Assembly (NCBI GenBank): GCA_963575745.1
Contig: CAUYUJ010011481.1
Location: 249,001 to 313,000, forward strand
DNA from: Prorocentrum cordatum
Lineage: Eukaryota > Sar > Dinophyceae > Prorocentrales > Prorocentraceae
Length of the DNA: 64,000 nt
Direction: 5' to 3'
Under the pieces are notes generated by a model that was given only the letters and a program-made list of their open reading frames with translations, searched no databases and was not told where the DNA came from. Below are positions 52,873 to 63,854 of this stretch, piece by piece. Position 1 is the stretch's first letter. Each line of letters starts with the position of its first letter. A program made the position numbers and the translations under genes.

Positions 52873-53567
52873 TCAGCTAACGCGCCCAAGGAAGGAATCG
52901 AACACGGCAGGGCTTGTTCGGAAACGCCCAGGGCCGTTGAGTGCGCGTCGATTGTCGGGTCGGGGTGGGTGGCGGCAGCCGAACCCCACCCCGACTCGGT
53001 GCCCCCTCAGGACTCCACCAAGAGACCAAAACCGTCCAAAAACCGACGGAAAAAGTCATTGACGTTTGCCTTCTCGCCTTGATGCTTCCGATGGGCATTC
53101 TAGGCCTCAGAGTGGCCCAAAGATGACCCAAGAGTGGCCCCAGACGGTCCCAAGAGCGACCGAGAGCGACCCAAGAGCGCCCCAAGAAGGCCCCAAGAAG
53201 AGACTTTGATGGCCCCCAGGGGGGGCCTTGGCCGGCGGGATTCGGATTCGGATTTCGCCACGTGTTCGACGGACCCCGAAACCAGCATGATTAACCCAAA
53301 AAGGACCCCTAACCTTTTGGAGGGGGCCTAAGTCAGGAGGGCCAAAAGCATTAGGGATAGGGGCTCTTTTCCGAACGTGTATCGAACCAAGCCAGCCATA
53401 TCTACGATCCCTTATGCAAAGACGGGGACCTAAGTGAGGCCACGTCTTTGCTATTGTATTAGGCTTAGGGGTTCTCCGAATTATTCTCGATGACTGCACC
53501 CGCAGCCCATCGAATCGCCAGAATCGAATACTGGCGAAGGTAAGATGCGGATATCGCCACCGAGGTT

Positions 53568-53690
53568 GAGCAGGGATCGACCGTCCCGGCGTTCCTATAG
53601 GCCTACCACCCAATGCCCGCAGAACCCCAAAATGTTCCAAGGACAAGAGCACTGCTCCTGGAACGTGTACACCCGATGTGCTAAAACAAA
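53568..53690 (+). repeat. Dispersed repeat D5, copy 1
   Basis: GCAGGGATCGACCGTCCCGG, CGTTCCTATAGGCCTACCAC, then GTACACCCGATGTGC. Similar blocks in the same order at 63241-63385. Confidence 0.55.
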
Positions 53691-53727
53691 ACGGTCCCAG
53701 CCAGAAAGGTTCCGAGAACCTCTCTCG

Positions 53728-53883
53728 GGTCGGGCGAAAGGGGGGGATAGCAAAGGGGGGGTTTGAGAATCAGCTCACGTAGCTGATTTCCCCGGCGCCT
53801 CCCGGCGCCGGAAGACAACCAGCTGCATGCAGCAGATTTCGTACCCCCCCCTTTCCCAATCCCCCCCTTTCGTCCGGCCCGAC
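53728..53883. mobile_element. TIR element, family T5b, complete copy
   Basis: GTCGGGCGAAAGGGGGG at the left and CCCCCCTTTCGTCCGGCCCGAC at the right are inverted. TCTCG occurs at 53723-53727 and 53884-53888. The interior holds an AATCAGCTCACGTAGCTGAT hairpin and CCGGCGCCTCCCGGCGCCGG. A truncated copy is at 24528-24612. Confidence 0.8.
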
Positions 53884-54858
53884 TCTCGCGCAGACCTCGA
53901 GCGACCACGAAAAAACACATCCCCAATCCCAAAATCGCGGATTCACCGAGGATTCGAAGATCGGCCAAAGATTTCGGGGTATGTTTTGCGTTCGTCGTCG
54001 TCGCCCTGGTAGAACCCTACCCCAAAATCTCCCTCCCCGAAGTCTCGAGGAGCCTGCATTTTGCCTTGGCCCTCGCGTTTTTGGGATTGGGCACCTGTTT
54101 TGACTTAGTGATCGAGAGAGGTCCTCGGAGCACTCTCCTGGCGGGCCTGCCGGCACGCCTGGGACGCTCCGCCCCTGCTCGGAGGACGTCGCCCCCCGCG
54201 GGGGGGAGGAGCTCGCGCGAGGGGCGCGGCCCTCTGAGGACCGCGGGGGGGATTGCTCCCGGGGGCCCTCCTGTCTGGGCGCCCGACATGGGCACGGAAG
54301 GGGTGGGCACGGTGCCCAACAACAGATGTTGTCCCGAGCGGAGTGAGCCCCGCCCTCCCCCCTCAGAAATCGTAAGGGGGGCAGGGGCAGGGCTCGCATG
54401 TGGCCACCTGGTCTCCTGCACGGACGGGCTGTCAGCAGCTTCACTGCACAGGCACCCCTGAAGCCTATGCATTGGGCGACCTATGCGTTGGGCAACCGAC
54501 GTGTTCTTCGGGGGGGGGAGGCCTCGTTTGAGCCCCGTGCAGCCCCTCGAGGGGGTGCCGATGCCGCCGGGCGGGCGGCAGTGGGGGGTGGCCCGCCTGG
54601 GGGGGGAAGAGAAGGACCCTCAATTTGGACGCCCGAGATGGGCACGGAAAAAATAGGAACAATGCCCAACAACAAATGCTGTCCCAAACCAACAGCGGCC
54701 GCTGTTGGGCAGGCGGCCGTCTGTCTCAAATGGACCCAGGCCGCGGCGGCGCAGACAGCGAGTCCTGCTCAACATGAGAAGGAACTGCTGTTGAGCATTG
54801 TGCCCATTCTCTCCGTGCCCATCTCGTTCGTGCAGGCTCAAGAGGGTGCCGATGCCGC

Positions 54859-55158
54859 CGGGCGGGCGGCAGTGCCGGGTGGCCCGCATGGGGGGTGAAG
54901 CACGGGGCCCTATGGAGGGGCCCTGTTTCGGCCCCCTGGCCATCGCTCGGACGTCCATTTCCTGTGTTTTTTCGGTTTCGTGCGTGGTTTTTTCGCCACA
55001 TGATCAAGGATGCTCCTCGATGGTCCTCGCCGAAGGAAACATGCACACGTCCGAGCGATGCCAAGCCCCTGCCGGCTCCAGAGGGGCCCCACAGGGCCCC
55101 TCCATAAGGCCCCGTGCTTCACCCCCCATGCGGGCCACCCGGCACTGCCACCCGCCCG
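54859..55158. mobile_element. 300 bp foldback element
   Basis: Arms of ~140 bp. The outer 65 bp are nearly perfect inverted copies (CGGGCGGGCGGCAGTGCC... / ...GGCACTGCCACCCGCCCG, including GTGAAGCACGGGGCC), and the inner part (TGTGTTTTTTCGGTTTCGTG...) is near-repeated in the opposite sense. Additional partial copies of the left end lie at 54548-54600, so the 54280-55160 interval is a pile-up of related pieces. Confidence 0.8.
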
Positions 55159-55162
55159 ACCC

Positions 55163-55390
55163 TGGGAAAACCGAAAAGGGAGGAGGAGGAGGAGGAGGAG
55201 GAGGAGGAGGAGGAGGAGGGGGAGGGGGAGGGGGAGGTGGAGGAGGGGGAGGACCTCGCCCCGGGGGGGCGTTCTGACCAGACTTCGAGGCAAGCCCGGC
55301 GGTGGCGACGAGGGCTGCCCAGGAGGCCCAAGATGGGGGAAACGAGAGAAACTTTGCGGTAAGGGTATCGTTTCTTCCTCCCCTGCTCAA
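55163..55390 (+). repeat. GGA tract and D2 repeat, copy 2
   Basis: (GGA)n at 55170-55255 followed by GGGGGCGTTCTGACCAGACT, GGCGGTGGCGACGAGGGCTG and TTCTTCCTCCCCTG, matching the D2 family at 43797 and 58405. Confidence 0.75.
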
Positions 55391-55899
55391 GGAAAATCAT
55401 GACGGGCACTGCTGCGCAGTACCTTTGGACCTGGCAAATGGCACACTACAGACCGCCTCATTTGGCAATACTGAGAGAAAGAAAAAAAGCGAACTGTTCG
55501 AAAATCAGTCATGGGCCACTGGTGCCAAAAGTCTTTCGCAGTTCATTCGTGGGCCATTTGTGGATCAGTCGCGGGTCCACTCCCAAAGTGGGCCGCACGT
55601 GGGCCACATTCATCGGTGGCCAACTGGCGGAGCCATTCGTGGAACCGTTCGTGAGCCATCAGCGGGGCACCAGCGGGCAGCCCGTTGTGAAGGTGTAGCC
55701 CATCAGCGGCGCGACAGAAACCAGCGGGGCAGTCCATGAGCAGCCATGCGGGGCAGCCCTCCCGGGACAAAAAAGGCTCCCAGGAGACCAGGAAGGAGGG
55801 CTTCTGAGAGGCCGCCCGCCCGCTCACCGGGCCGTCCCCCGCCTCCTGCGGCGGCCTCTCCCGCGCGCCGCGCACCCCCCCCCATCCCACCACAGGGCC

Positions 55900-56310
55900 C
55901 TATTGACCCGGGTCAGTGCAAAGCCAGGTCAGTCAGACTTTGCAGGATCCTGCAAGATCCTGCCAAATCCTGCGCGCGCGCACTTCTCCCCCACCCCCGC
56001 AGGAAACGACATATCCGGGTCGGTGCACACCCGAGCCAGTCAGACCTTGCAGGATCCTGCAACGTCCTGCAGCATGGTCTTCCAACCCGCCTGCGTAACA
56101 AACCTGGATCTCGAAAGCGGCCCGATCAGGTCCGTGAGACGCCAGGCTCCTCTCTGCGTCCCAGGAACCCATCGGGCTCCAAGTGCTCTTCCCTGGCAAG
56201 GCGCAATGCCCGGGTCAGCGCATCCCTGGCCTCTGCAGGATCCCGTCAGGATCCACCGCCCTGACTGACGACTTGCCCCCGTCTGAATCGGCCCCCGTTT
56301 GCATTGGTGC
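55900..56310 (+). repeat. Dispersed palindrome-rich repeat, copy 3 (expanded)
   Basis: Contains three sub-blocks of TGACCCGGGTCAGTGC-like and GCAGGATCCTGCAAGATCCT-like motifs, separated by 60-130 bp, and ends with GCCCCCGTTTGCATTGG, like copy 1 (CCCCGGTTTGCATAAAC). Confidence 0.75.
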
Positions 56311-56419
56311 GCGCCGCTGGCCTCCCGAGCGAGTCGGCCGGACCCCGTCGAAGTCCGAGAGCGGCGACGCGCGGTCCTTGGGGGAACAAAGACGTGGACG
56401 GGTATAACGTACACGCATA

Positions 56420-58095
56420 GGCATAAACATATAACATATATATACACATACATACATGCATGCACGTGTGTATGTGAGTATGTATGCATGTATGTGTGTA
56501 GGTATGTATGTGTGCACCTGTGTATGTTGTTGTGTATAAGTGCACGTGAGCGTGAGTGTAAGTATGTATTAATGCATGTATGCATGTATGAATGTATGCA
56601 TGACTGTATGTATGTATATATGTATGGATGTGTACATGCATGTGTGTAGATATATATATATATATACGTAAGTATGTGTATGTGTGTATGTGTATGCATG
56701 TGTGTGTCTGTAAGCACGTATGGATGTATGTACATATGCATGTATGCGTGTATGTGTATGCCTGCATGCAGATGTACATGTATGCATGTATGGATGAGGT
56801 ATGTATGCAACTATGTATGTTTGTATGTATGTATATAGGCGTGCATGTGCGAATGTGTGTATGCATGCTTGCTTGTGTGTATGCATGTGCGTATGTATGC
56901 ATGTATGCTTGTACGTATGAGTGTGTGCGTGCATGTATGTATGTATGTGTGTATGGTTGAACGAAGGTGTTATCGCGTGTATGTATATACGAGCATGCAT
57001 ACATAAAAGCATGCATGTATGCCTGTATGGATGTATACACGTATGTAGGCATGTATACGCGTATGTGTGTATGTACGGTTATATGTATGTATGTCTGTAT
57101 GCATTTATGTATGTACGCATGTATGTGTGTACGTACTTACGCGTGAGTGTGGTTATGTATACATGCATGTGATATGTATGCATGCATGCATGCATGGGCG
57201 TGAGCATGCATGTGTGCCTGTATGCATGTACGTATGTACGTGGTGGTTGTACACATGTATGTATGCATGTACGAAAGTGTGCGTGTGCATGCATGTGTAG
57301 GTATGTAGCTTGTAAGTACGAATGGCTGACTAACTGAACTTATGTGTGTATGTATGCGAGTATCGATGTAAGCATGCATGCATGGTTGTCTGTATGTATC
57401 AGTGCATGTATGAATATGCGTGGGTACGCCTGCAACTATGTATGTATGCATGTTATGTGTGGTTGGATGCATGTATGTATGTGTGCATACATGTGTGCAT
57501 GTGTGCATGTACGTACGTGTGAATGTAAGGGTGTATGTACCATGTATATGTGTTTCCGTGTACGTATGTATGTATGTGCATGCATGTATACATGCATGAC
57601 TGAATATAAGTGTGTCTGTGAAGGCACGAAGAGATGAATGTATGTGTGTATGTATGCTGATGTATGAATGCGTATACGTATGTATGTAACTGTGTACATC
57701 GGTGGGTGTGGACTGATGTATGTATGCACGTATATATGTGTGTGCATGTAAACATGCACGTGTATGCATGTACGTATTTCTACATGCATGCACGCATGCA
57801 TGTATGTGTTTGTCTATGTACGATGTATATATGTTTGGTTGTACGTGCGTGTATGGATGTACGTGTACATGTATGTATGTGTACATGCATGTATGTGTGT
57901 GCGTGTGCACGTACGTATGCATGTACGTACGCGCGTATGTATGTATGTGTGTATGCACGTGTGTCCGTATGTACGTATGTATGTACGCATGTGTGTGCAT
58001 GTTTCTACGCATGTACCACTTATGTACGTACACATGCCTGTGTATGTCTGTACGTATGCACGTCCGTACGTGTGTATGTGTGCACAGATGATATA
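56420..58095 (+). repeat. 1.7 kb (TATG/TGCA)-type cryptic repeat
   Basis: Almost pure alternation of TATG, TGTG, CATG, TACG and TGCA. No codon-based constraint is visible. Long frames of His-Thr-Tyr-Ile on minus and Met-Tyr-Val-Cys on plus exist only because stop triplets are rare in the repeat. Confidence 0.95.
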
Positions 58096-58404
58096 ATAAT
58101 GTCGGGGGTGGCTGAAAGTGCTCCTGGCCCAAAGCGCCCCCAGGATCCCCAGGGAGCCCCGCCTCGGCCTCCAGGGAGCACCCCTCACGAGTGCCAGAGG
58201 GCCCCAGGGACTCCAACATGGAGCGACAAGCGGGGGGGGGGGGGGGCACGTCCCTGGGCCGAGGGGGCACCCTTGGCGACCCACGCACAGAGGATCGGAC
58301 AGCGGACATCGAGGATATCGGATGTCTTCGATACCGGAACATGGGATCGAGCGGATATCGGATGTCTTCGACATCGGATCGGGTCGAACGGGTCGAAACA
58401 GGCC

Positions 58405-58560
58405 GTCCTTGGGGAAACCCAGAGGTACCGACACCGCTGGTCCCCGGACCTCGGGCTGCGTCCAGACCGGAACTTCGAGGCCGTGGCGACGAGGGACTCC
58501 CAGGAGGCCGAGCAAAGACAAAACCATGGCGAGGGTACTGGTACTCCTTCCTCCCCTGAT
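58405..58560 (+). repeat. Dispersed repeat D2, copy 3
   Basis: GAGGTACCGACACCGCTGGT, CCGTGGCGACGAGGGACTCC and GGTACTGGTACTCCTTCCTC. It lies beside ATATCGGATGTCTTCGA repeats (58310-58385). From 58570 to 59430 I see no supported gene. Confidence 0.65.
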
Positions 58561-59435
58561 GAGGCGCAAAGATAGGGGGGAACGGCTCAGGAAAAAGACA
58601 TCAACCTGGAATCACCGATGCAATATGCATATATACTATAGATCTATGTACATATATAGATATACCAAAAAACAAAAATATCGCTGATTGATCTGCGAGA
58701 GGCCCCCGAAAGCGAATCAGCACGGACAAAAAGCTCCAGGGCCCATGTCGGTGATGAATTGGCGATGGTAGAGGAAGAGAAATCAGCTGCTTAAACGTCA
58801 ACGCTCCATGGTCCGAGCAGATGTCTAGGCTCTTCGCTGGACCCTGGGTCCAGCCCAGATCCAAGAACCCCGCGCGGATCCAAGGCCCAAGTTTATGGTC
58901 ATGTTCTTTGGTCTTCTTCTCCTTCTTCGAGGTGGGAGGTCGATGCACCCACTCCCTTGATCGGTGGGACGTCAAGATGGGGTGTGGTCACCTCAACGGC
59001 TCCACAGCGGCTCCTGGAAGAGGACAGTGTGCGCATCAAGCTCGGTTCGTTCTCTGGGCCCACCCTTAGGATAGCCCCCCACCCCACCCTCTGATTTTGC
59101 GTTCGGCAAATATCTGCGACAGAATTGTTGCGTTCCTCAACAACTCAAACTCATGTGGGGACGGACGCGAAAAAATCCCAAGAGGACGAGACCGAGAGGA
59201 TCTGAGCGCGATGTGTGCGGCAGTAGTGCTGAAAAGAACGTGGAACAGGAGAGACAAGCTGGATACTTAGAGCACATATCCAGAGCAAGCACAGTGTCAG
59301 TCAACCCTCTCCACGAAGCCCCACCCCTTAGGCCTGTACCCGCTCCCCAGCGCCGCCCAAGACCCCCGACGTCGTGATTGTTCCACGACGTCGACCCCCA
59401 GCGGGCTCGACCTCTTCCCCAGGACCAATTCTTTT

Positions 59436-59775
59436 TATCCCGAGTCGGTTTCTGACGGTCCCGAGGCCCGGCAAGGACCCTTGGAGGCCGGAAATCGTGA
59501 AAAACCTCCCGTCGCGACTTTTCTCACAACGCGAGGGGGTCCCCGGAAGATAGGACCACTTCCCTGAGGCCAGTGGTCCCGAGGGCCAGCGAGGGCACCA
59601 AGGGGCTGAACATAGCGAAGAGCCGCAGGTCGCGATGTTTTTCACAACGCGAAGGGGTCTCAAAGGTTCAGACCCTTCCGTGGGGCCGGTACTTCGTCCT
59701 GAGCCGTTTGTTGACGGCCCGAGGCCTGGCAAGGGCCCCAAGATACCAAGAACTGTTACAAACAGGCCGCCCATC
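59436..59775 (+). repeat. ~140 bp tandem repeat
   Basis: About two and a half units with TGACGGCCCGAGGCCTGGCA-like, CATAGCGAAGAGCCGCAGGT-like and TTTTTCACAACGCGAAGGGG-like landmarks. Same family as 24836-24990. Confidence 0.7.
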
Positions 59776-59799
59776 TTTTTAGAGCGTCGGATCCGTGCC

Positions 59800-60300
59800 C
59801 CCCCCTCCTCCTCCTCCTCCTCCTCCTTCTTCTTCTTGTTTTTCTCATTCTTATTATTCTTATTTTTACTGTTATTATGCTTATTATTAGTATTCCCCTT
59901 CTTATTATTATTATGATTATTATTCGTCATCTTCGTCTTCGTCATCTTCTTATTCTTATTCGTCTTCTTCGTCTCCGTCTTCTTCTTATTATTCGTCTTA
60001 TTATTATCATTATTATTATTATCCTCCTCCTCCTCGTCTTCTTCATATTCTTCTTATTAGTATTATTCCTCCTCCTCCTCATCCTCTTCTTCTTAAACTT
60101 AGTCTCATTATTAATATTCTTAATATTCGTCTTCTTATGATTATTAATATTAGTATTATTGGTATTATTCTTATTATTCTTCTCATTCATATTATTATTC
60201 TTCTTATTCGTATTATTATTTCTATTATTCGTCTTCTCATTCGTCTTCTGATTAATATGAATAGTATTCGTCTTCTGCGTCTTCTTATTATTATGTTTAT
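59800..60300 (+). repeat. Pyrimidine/AT cryptic repeat (TTATTC, GTCTTC)
   Basis: TTATTATTATTCGTCTTC-type sequence for about 500 bp, changing into (CTC)n at 60300. Gives Leu/Ile or Asn/Lys runs only. Confidence 0.9.
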
Positions 60301-60302
60301 TA

Positions 60303-60490
60303 TTCCTCCTCCTGCTTCTCCTCCTCCTCCTCCTCCGCCTCCTCCTCCTCCTCCTCCTCCTCCTCCTCCTCTCCTCCTCCTCCTCTCCTCCGCCTCCCCC
60401 CTCCGCCTCCTTCTCCTCCTCCTCCGCCCTCCTCCTCCTCCTCCTCCTCCACTCATCAGCATCAGCATCAGCATCAGCATCAGCATCACC
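60303..60490 (-). repeat. (CTC)n tract then (CATCAG)n
   Basis: CTC/CGC tract followed by about six CATCAG units at 60453-60487. Confidence 0.95.
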
Positions 60491-60650
60491 ATCCCCCCGA
60501 GCCGACCCCCCTGCCCGCGTCCTGACCCGCGCTGACGGCCTCGTCGCCGCCCCAAAGCGCCGCCGCGACGGCCGAGTCAGCTGCCGCGTCAGGCCCCTGC
60601 GTACAGGCGCCGGGAGCCCGGCGGGCACCTCGCCGGCGGCGCGCGCGGCG
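60486..60650 (-). CDS. Possible exon, unknown
   Basis: Minus-strand frame ACTQGPDAAADSAVAAALWG, then DEAVSAGQDAGRGVGSGG and a stop at 60488-60486. G/C-rich third positions and an Ala-rich helix pattern. The competing plus frame is Arg/Pro-rich. Evidence is compositional only. Confidence 0.3.
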   Translation of the reverse strand, partial: RRARRRRGARRAPGACTQGPDAAADSAVAAALWGGDEAVSAGQDAGRGVGSGGW

Positions 60651-60686
60651 CCAGCGGGGTGCCACGGATGCTGGGAAACGTGGGGG

Positions 60687-60854
60687 TAGGAAGGCACCAA
60701 CTATACACCAACACCGATCCTGGCCAGGATCACCCTGGGCCCAGGATCGGTGTATACGCCCTCCTGCCTTGCGCAAGAAGGCATATACACCGATCCTGGG
60801 CCCAGGGTGATCCTGGGCCAGGATCGGTGTTGGTGTATAGTTGGTGCCCTCCGA
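60687..60854. mobile_element. Near-perfect 156 bp foldback with flanking direct repeat
   Basis: 60693-60848 folds back on itself with only a handful of mismatches (GGCACCAACTATACACCAAC... / ...GTTGGTGTATAGTTGGTGCC, centre near GCCTTGCGCAAGAAGGC). Including 6 more bases on each side gives termini TAGGAAGGCACC/GGTGCCCTCCGA and the direct repeat TGGGGG at 60681-60686 and 60855-60860. Confidence 0.85.
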
Positions 60855-61761
60855 TGGGGGGGACAACAGGGTGGCATGCTGCTGCTCCACCGACCTCCCT
60901 CAAGGGTGGCTTCCGACCACACCAGACCTTCGAGGAGACTCCCGCCGCGGCAACGGGAGCTCTCCAGAGAGGAACGACACCACTGCATACCTGCACGTTC
61001 TCTGAGCTCCGCGCGAATTTCTGGGAGCGGCGCCGCGGAAGCGGCCGCCAGGGGCCGAACGCCGATCCGAGCACTCCGTGGGGGACACCTGAGACCTCAT
61101 GCCCACGCCGGCTTTCACAGAAGCAGCGCTTGCACTTGGGGGGCTCCTGCCCCTCTCCGAACGAGCTCTCGTCGCCTCCCGGCGCCGTCCGTCGCCAAAC
61201 AGTGGTGGTCACGAGTTGGAGTGCGCGAGGCTCGCCGCAGGGACTGTGAGCCCGTCCGGCCATCTTGAGGACGCCCGTCGCCGTCGCCCGTCGCCGCACG
61301 TGAGAAGGTCACTGCGGTGATTGTGCGAGGCTCGCACTGTGAATGCTGCCACATGAATCTCAGACACGACCTGCCCCCTGAAAAAAATACTACACAATTG
61401 CCTCTGCGTCATCGTTCATCTGATACATATATATATAGATGTGTGTGTGTGAATCCATACCGTCCCAAGCCAGTTCCGTGATCGCACTCACCCTTCCTCA
61501 TCCCTGAAGATCCGCCGTCGCACTTGCAGCGGTTGGTGTGCGCGTCGGCCCCTGCGTTACAGCCACTTCCTGCGAAGCAGCAGCTGGCCCCCCCTCCCGA
61601 CGAATCCAGCCCAAGACGTTTACCCTTGTTCGAGCCTGCGTGCTTGACGTTGTGGCCAGACAGAGAACGGTCCCAACTACAGAGTTTGGAGAAGGGTTGT
61701 CCGAGGCACCTACGCCCTGCTGGCCGCTCGCCCCCTCCCCACCCCTTGCGTTCTCGCCCCC

Positions 61762-61930
61762 GTGAAATCGGGAGCGGCCAAGAGGGGGGTGCCCAAGAGG
61801 GGGGGGTGCAAATCATGACCGGCGGCATGTGCGCGGCCCAGCGGGGGGGCCAGGGACGTAATGAAGTAAGAAGAGGCGCCATGAAATCTGGGGAAATATC
61901 ATGGCCCTCGCCATGATATCCCCCCCCCCT
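61762..61930 (+). repeat. Dispersed ~160 bp repeat D1, copy 2
   Basis: Nearly identical to 41862-42030. Its terminal hairpin (ATATCATGGC/GCCATGATAT) is perfect. Confidence 0.85.
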
Positions 61931-62204
61931 CTTTTCCGCCCCCGATTGTGTTCTCGCCCCCGATAAAAAACTCCCAGAGAATACTCCCGAAAACGCCTAG
62001 GCGCCCCCCGGTGGACTCCAGGACGGCCACTAGCTGCCTCCAGGTCGGACGCCATGGCCTCTGCGGCCTCCACGCGTGGACACCGACATGGCCTCGAAGT
62101 CGGCCGCGACGGCCCCAGGGCGGCCCCAAGAGGACACTCAGACGGGCGCCTGCAGGAGGCTAAAGCCCGCCAGCCCTGGTGAGCGCAACTGCTGTGTTTT
62201 TTGA

Positions 62205-62425
62205 AGGCGTTCCGACTTCGGGAGGAAGGGGGGGGGGGAGGAGCGGGGGGTCTGCCTCCAGACCTCTGCTTAATGCGACTGCTTGTCAGAGTGCTGCCTC
62301 TGGGACAGACTCCACCCGCTCGAAACAGGCGCCCCAAAACAGCCAAGATCTACTCTATGGGGGGGGAGGGGGGGGTGCGAGGGCCCGCGCCGATCGGCAA
62401 AACAACGAATAAAACAACAACCACC
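62205..62425 (-). repeat. Dispersed ~240 bp repeat D4, copy 2
   Basis: Aligned blockwise with 50490-50740. Beyond it, 62430-63240 holds CCAAGATGGC/CCCCAAGACGG cryptic repeats and no supported gene. Confidence 0.7.
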
Positions 62426-63240
62426 TGTAGGGCGTGTCGTGAATGGTTTTGGGCGTTTCCCCTTCCAACTCCCCTTCTTCCCCTTCGGGGGAAAGGTGTA
62501 TCCCTCCATCCTCCCCCCCTCCCCTCTGGACATGGACGCGGGGGGGGGCGCGGGTCGTTAGAACGTCCTGAAAATTGCCTCGGCGAGGAAGCCAATGTGA
62601 TTGGATATTTAAGCGTTGCTCGTTTTTGCCACATGTTGGGATGCTGGGGGGGGCCTAATAGGATCCCACCCTTCCTCGAGCGATCTCCTCCAAAATTGCA
62701 ACAATATTGCCCTTGAAACACCCAAGGGCGCCCCAAGACGGCCCCGAGATGCGCCCACACGGACCCAAGAGGCACCCAAGAAGGCACCCAATGACGCCCC
62801 AAGAGGCCCCCCGGCGAGAACGCCAACATCAGCGATTGTACTAAGTTGTTGGCCACATGTTGGCCAGCTGGGGCTGGGGGCTAATTCAATACATGTCCTC
62901 CAAGATGGCCCCCTCTCTCAGGGAACCCACATGAGGCTCCAAGAGCTCCCCCCCAGAGGCAACTACGACGGCCCAGCAGACCTCGGCGAGATGGCCGGCA
63001 TCAGTGACTGCAATCAGGTTCTCCTCCTGTTCCTCCTACTCCTCCTCTGAACGGCGGCGCGCACAAGTCGTCAGGGGGAAGGCAGGAAGGAGTCTTAGAA
63101 GGAGGCTGCTTCTGAGGAGGCGCTGGCCCCGCATCTGCAGACGAGGCCCGCGCCTGCTGAGAAGCAGGGGTGCTTCCAGGGAGCCCTCCCCCTCCCCCTG
63201 CATACCCCTCTGCGCGGGGCCGCCCCCCTGGAGCTCTGGA

Positions 63241-63385
63241 TTGAGCAGGGACCGACTGTCCCGGCATTCCTATAGTCATACCACGAGATGTTCCTAGAAT
63301 CCAAACATGCTGTCAGAACGAAAGCAATGTCCTTAGAACATGCACCCGATGAAGACAGTCCCACCCATACATGTTCTAAGAACAT
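63241..63385 (+). repeat. Dispersed repeat D5, copy 2, with inner foldback
   Basis: GCAGGGACCGACTGTCCCGG, CATTCCTATAGTCATACCAC, GCACCCGATGAAGAC. It includes an inverted pair CCACGAGATGTTCCTAGAA / TTCTAAGAACATTTCGTGG (one mismatch) at its ends. Confidence 0.6.
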
Positions 63386-63404
63386 TTCGTGGAAACCACA
63401 CAAG

Positions 63405-63583
63405 TCAACGGGCGAAGAACGGTATAAGATAAACTTTTTCGCCGTCGGGGACACCTGCCCCAGGGCGGCTGAAAAGTTTACACCCTTACGGTGGCACCAT
63501 AGGGGTATAAACTTTCCAGCCGCCCAGGGGCAGGTGTCCCCGACGGCGAAAAAGTCTATGTTATACCGTTCTTCGCCCGTTAA
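63405..63583. mobile_element. Near-perfect foldback element with 5 bp duplication
   Basis: 179 bp. TCAACGGGCGAAGAACGG... at the left and ...CCGTTCTTCGCCCGTTAA at the right are inverted, and the pairing continues almost to the centre (GTTTACACCC... / ...GGGTATAAAC). ACAAG occurs at 63400-63404 and 63584-63588. The right end supplies the stop codon of the exon-like frame at 63580-63816. Confidence 0.85.
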
Positions 63584-63816
63584 ACAAGGTGCTTAGAACA
63601 TCGCTGGGTGGGGCTGTAGGCGAGCCAGGACGCTCCGCCGCTGCTTGACCGGAGCCGCGCGCCGCCGGCCTCGGCCAGCGCGGGGTCCGAGGCCAGGTGG
63701 ATCTGCGCCTCGCCGCCCGCCAGCGGCCGGCCAGGCTCCGGCGCCGCCTCGGCGTCGGCCTCCCCGGAGGCGGGGCCGGCGGCGGGCGCCCCGCTGGCGC
63801 TGGGCGCCTCGTCCTC
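63580..63816 (-). CDS. Exon-like fragment, Ala/Gly/Glu-rich
   Basis: Open minus-strand frame without ATG: EDEAPSASGAPAAGPASGEA, DAEAAPEPGRPLAGGEAQIH, LASDPALAEAGGARLRSSSG, then WLAYSPTQRCSKHLV and TAA. It is strongly G/C-biased at third positions and begins after an acceptor-like CGGGAG. The last few codons fall in repeat and foldback sequence, so the true exon probably ends near 63610. Upstream on minus lies the (GAG)n tract 63855-63960. Family unknown. Confidence 0.45.
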   Translation of the reverse strand, partial: EDEAPSASGAPAAGPASGEADAEAAPEPGRPLAGGEAQIHLASDPALAEAGGARLRSSSGGASWLAYSPTQRCSKHLV

Positions 63817-63854
63817 CCGCCGTGGAGGAGGCCAAGGGCAACGAGGGGGAGGTC

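Noticed and set aside
57137-58342. 401-codon minus frame of His/Thr/Tyr/Ile
   Set aside because: Direct translation of the TATG-type cryptic repeat.
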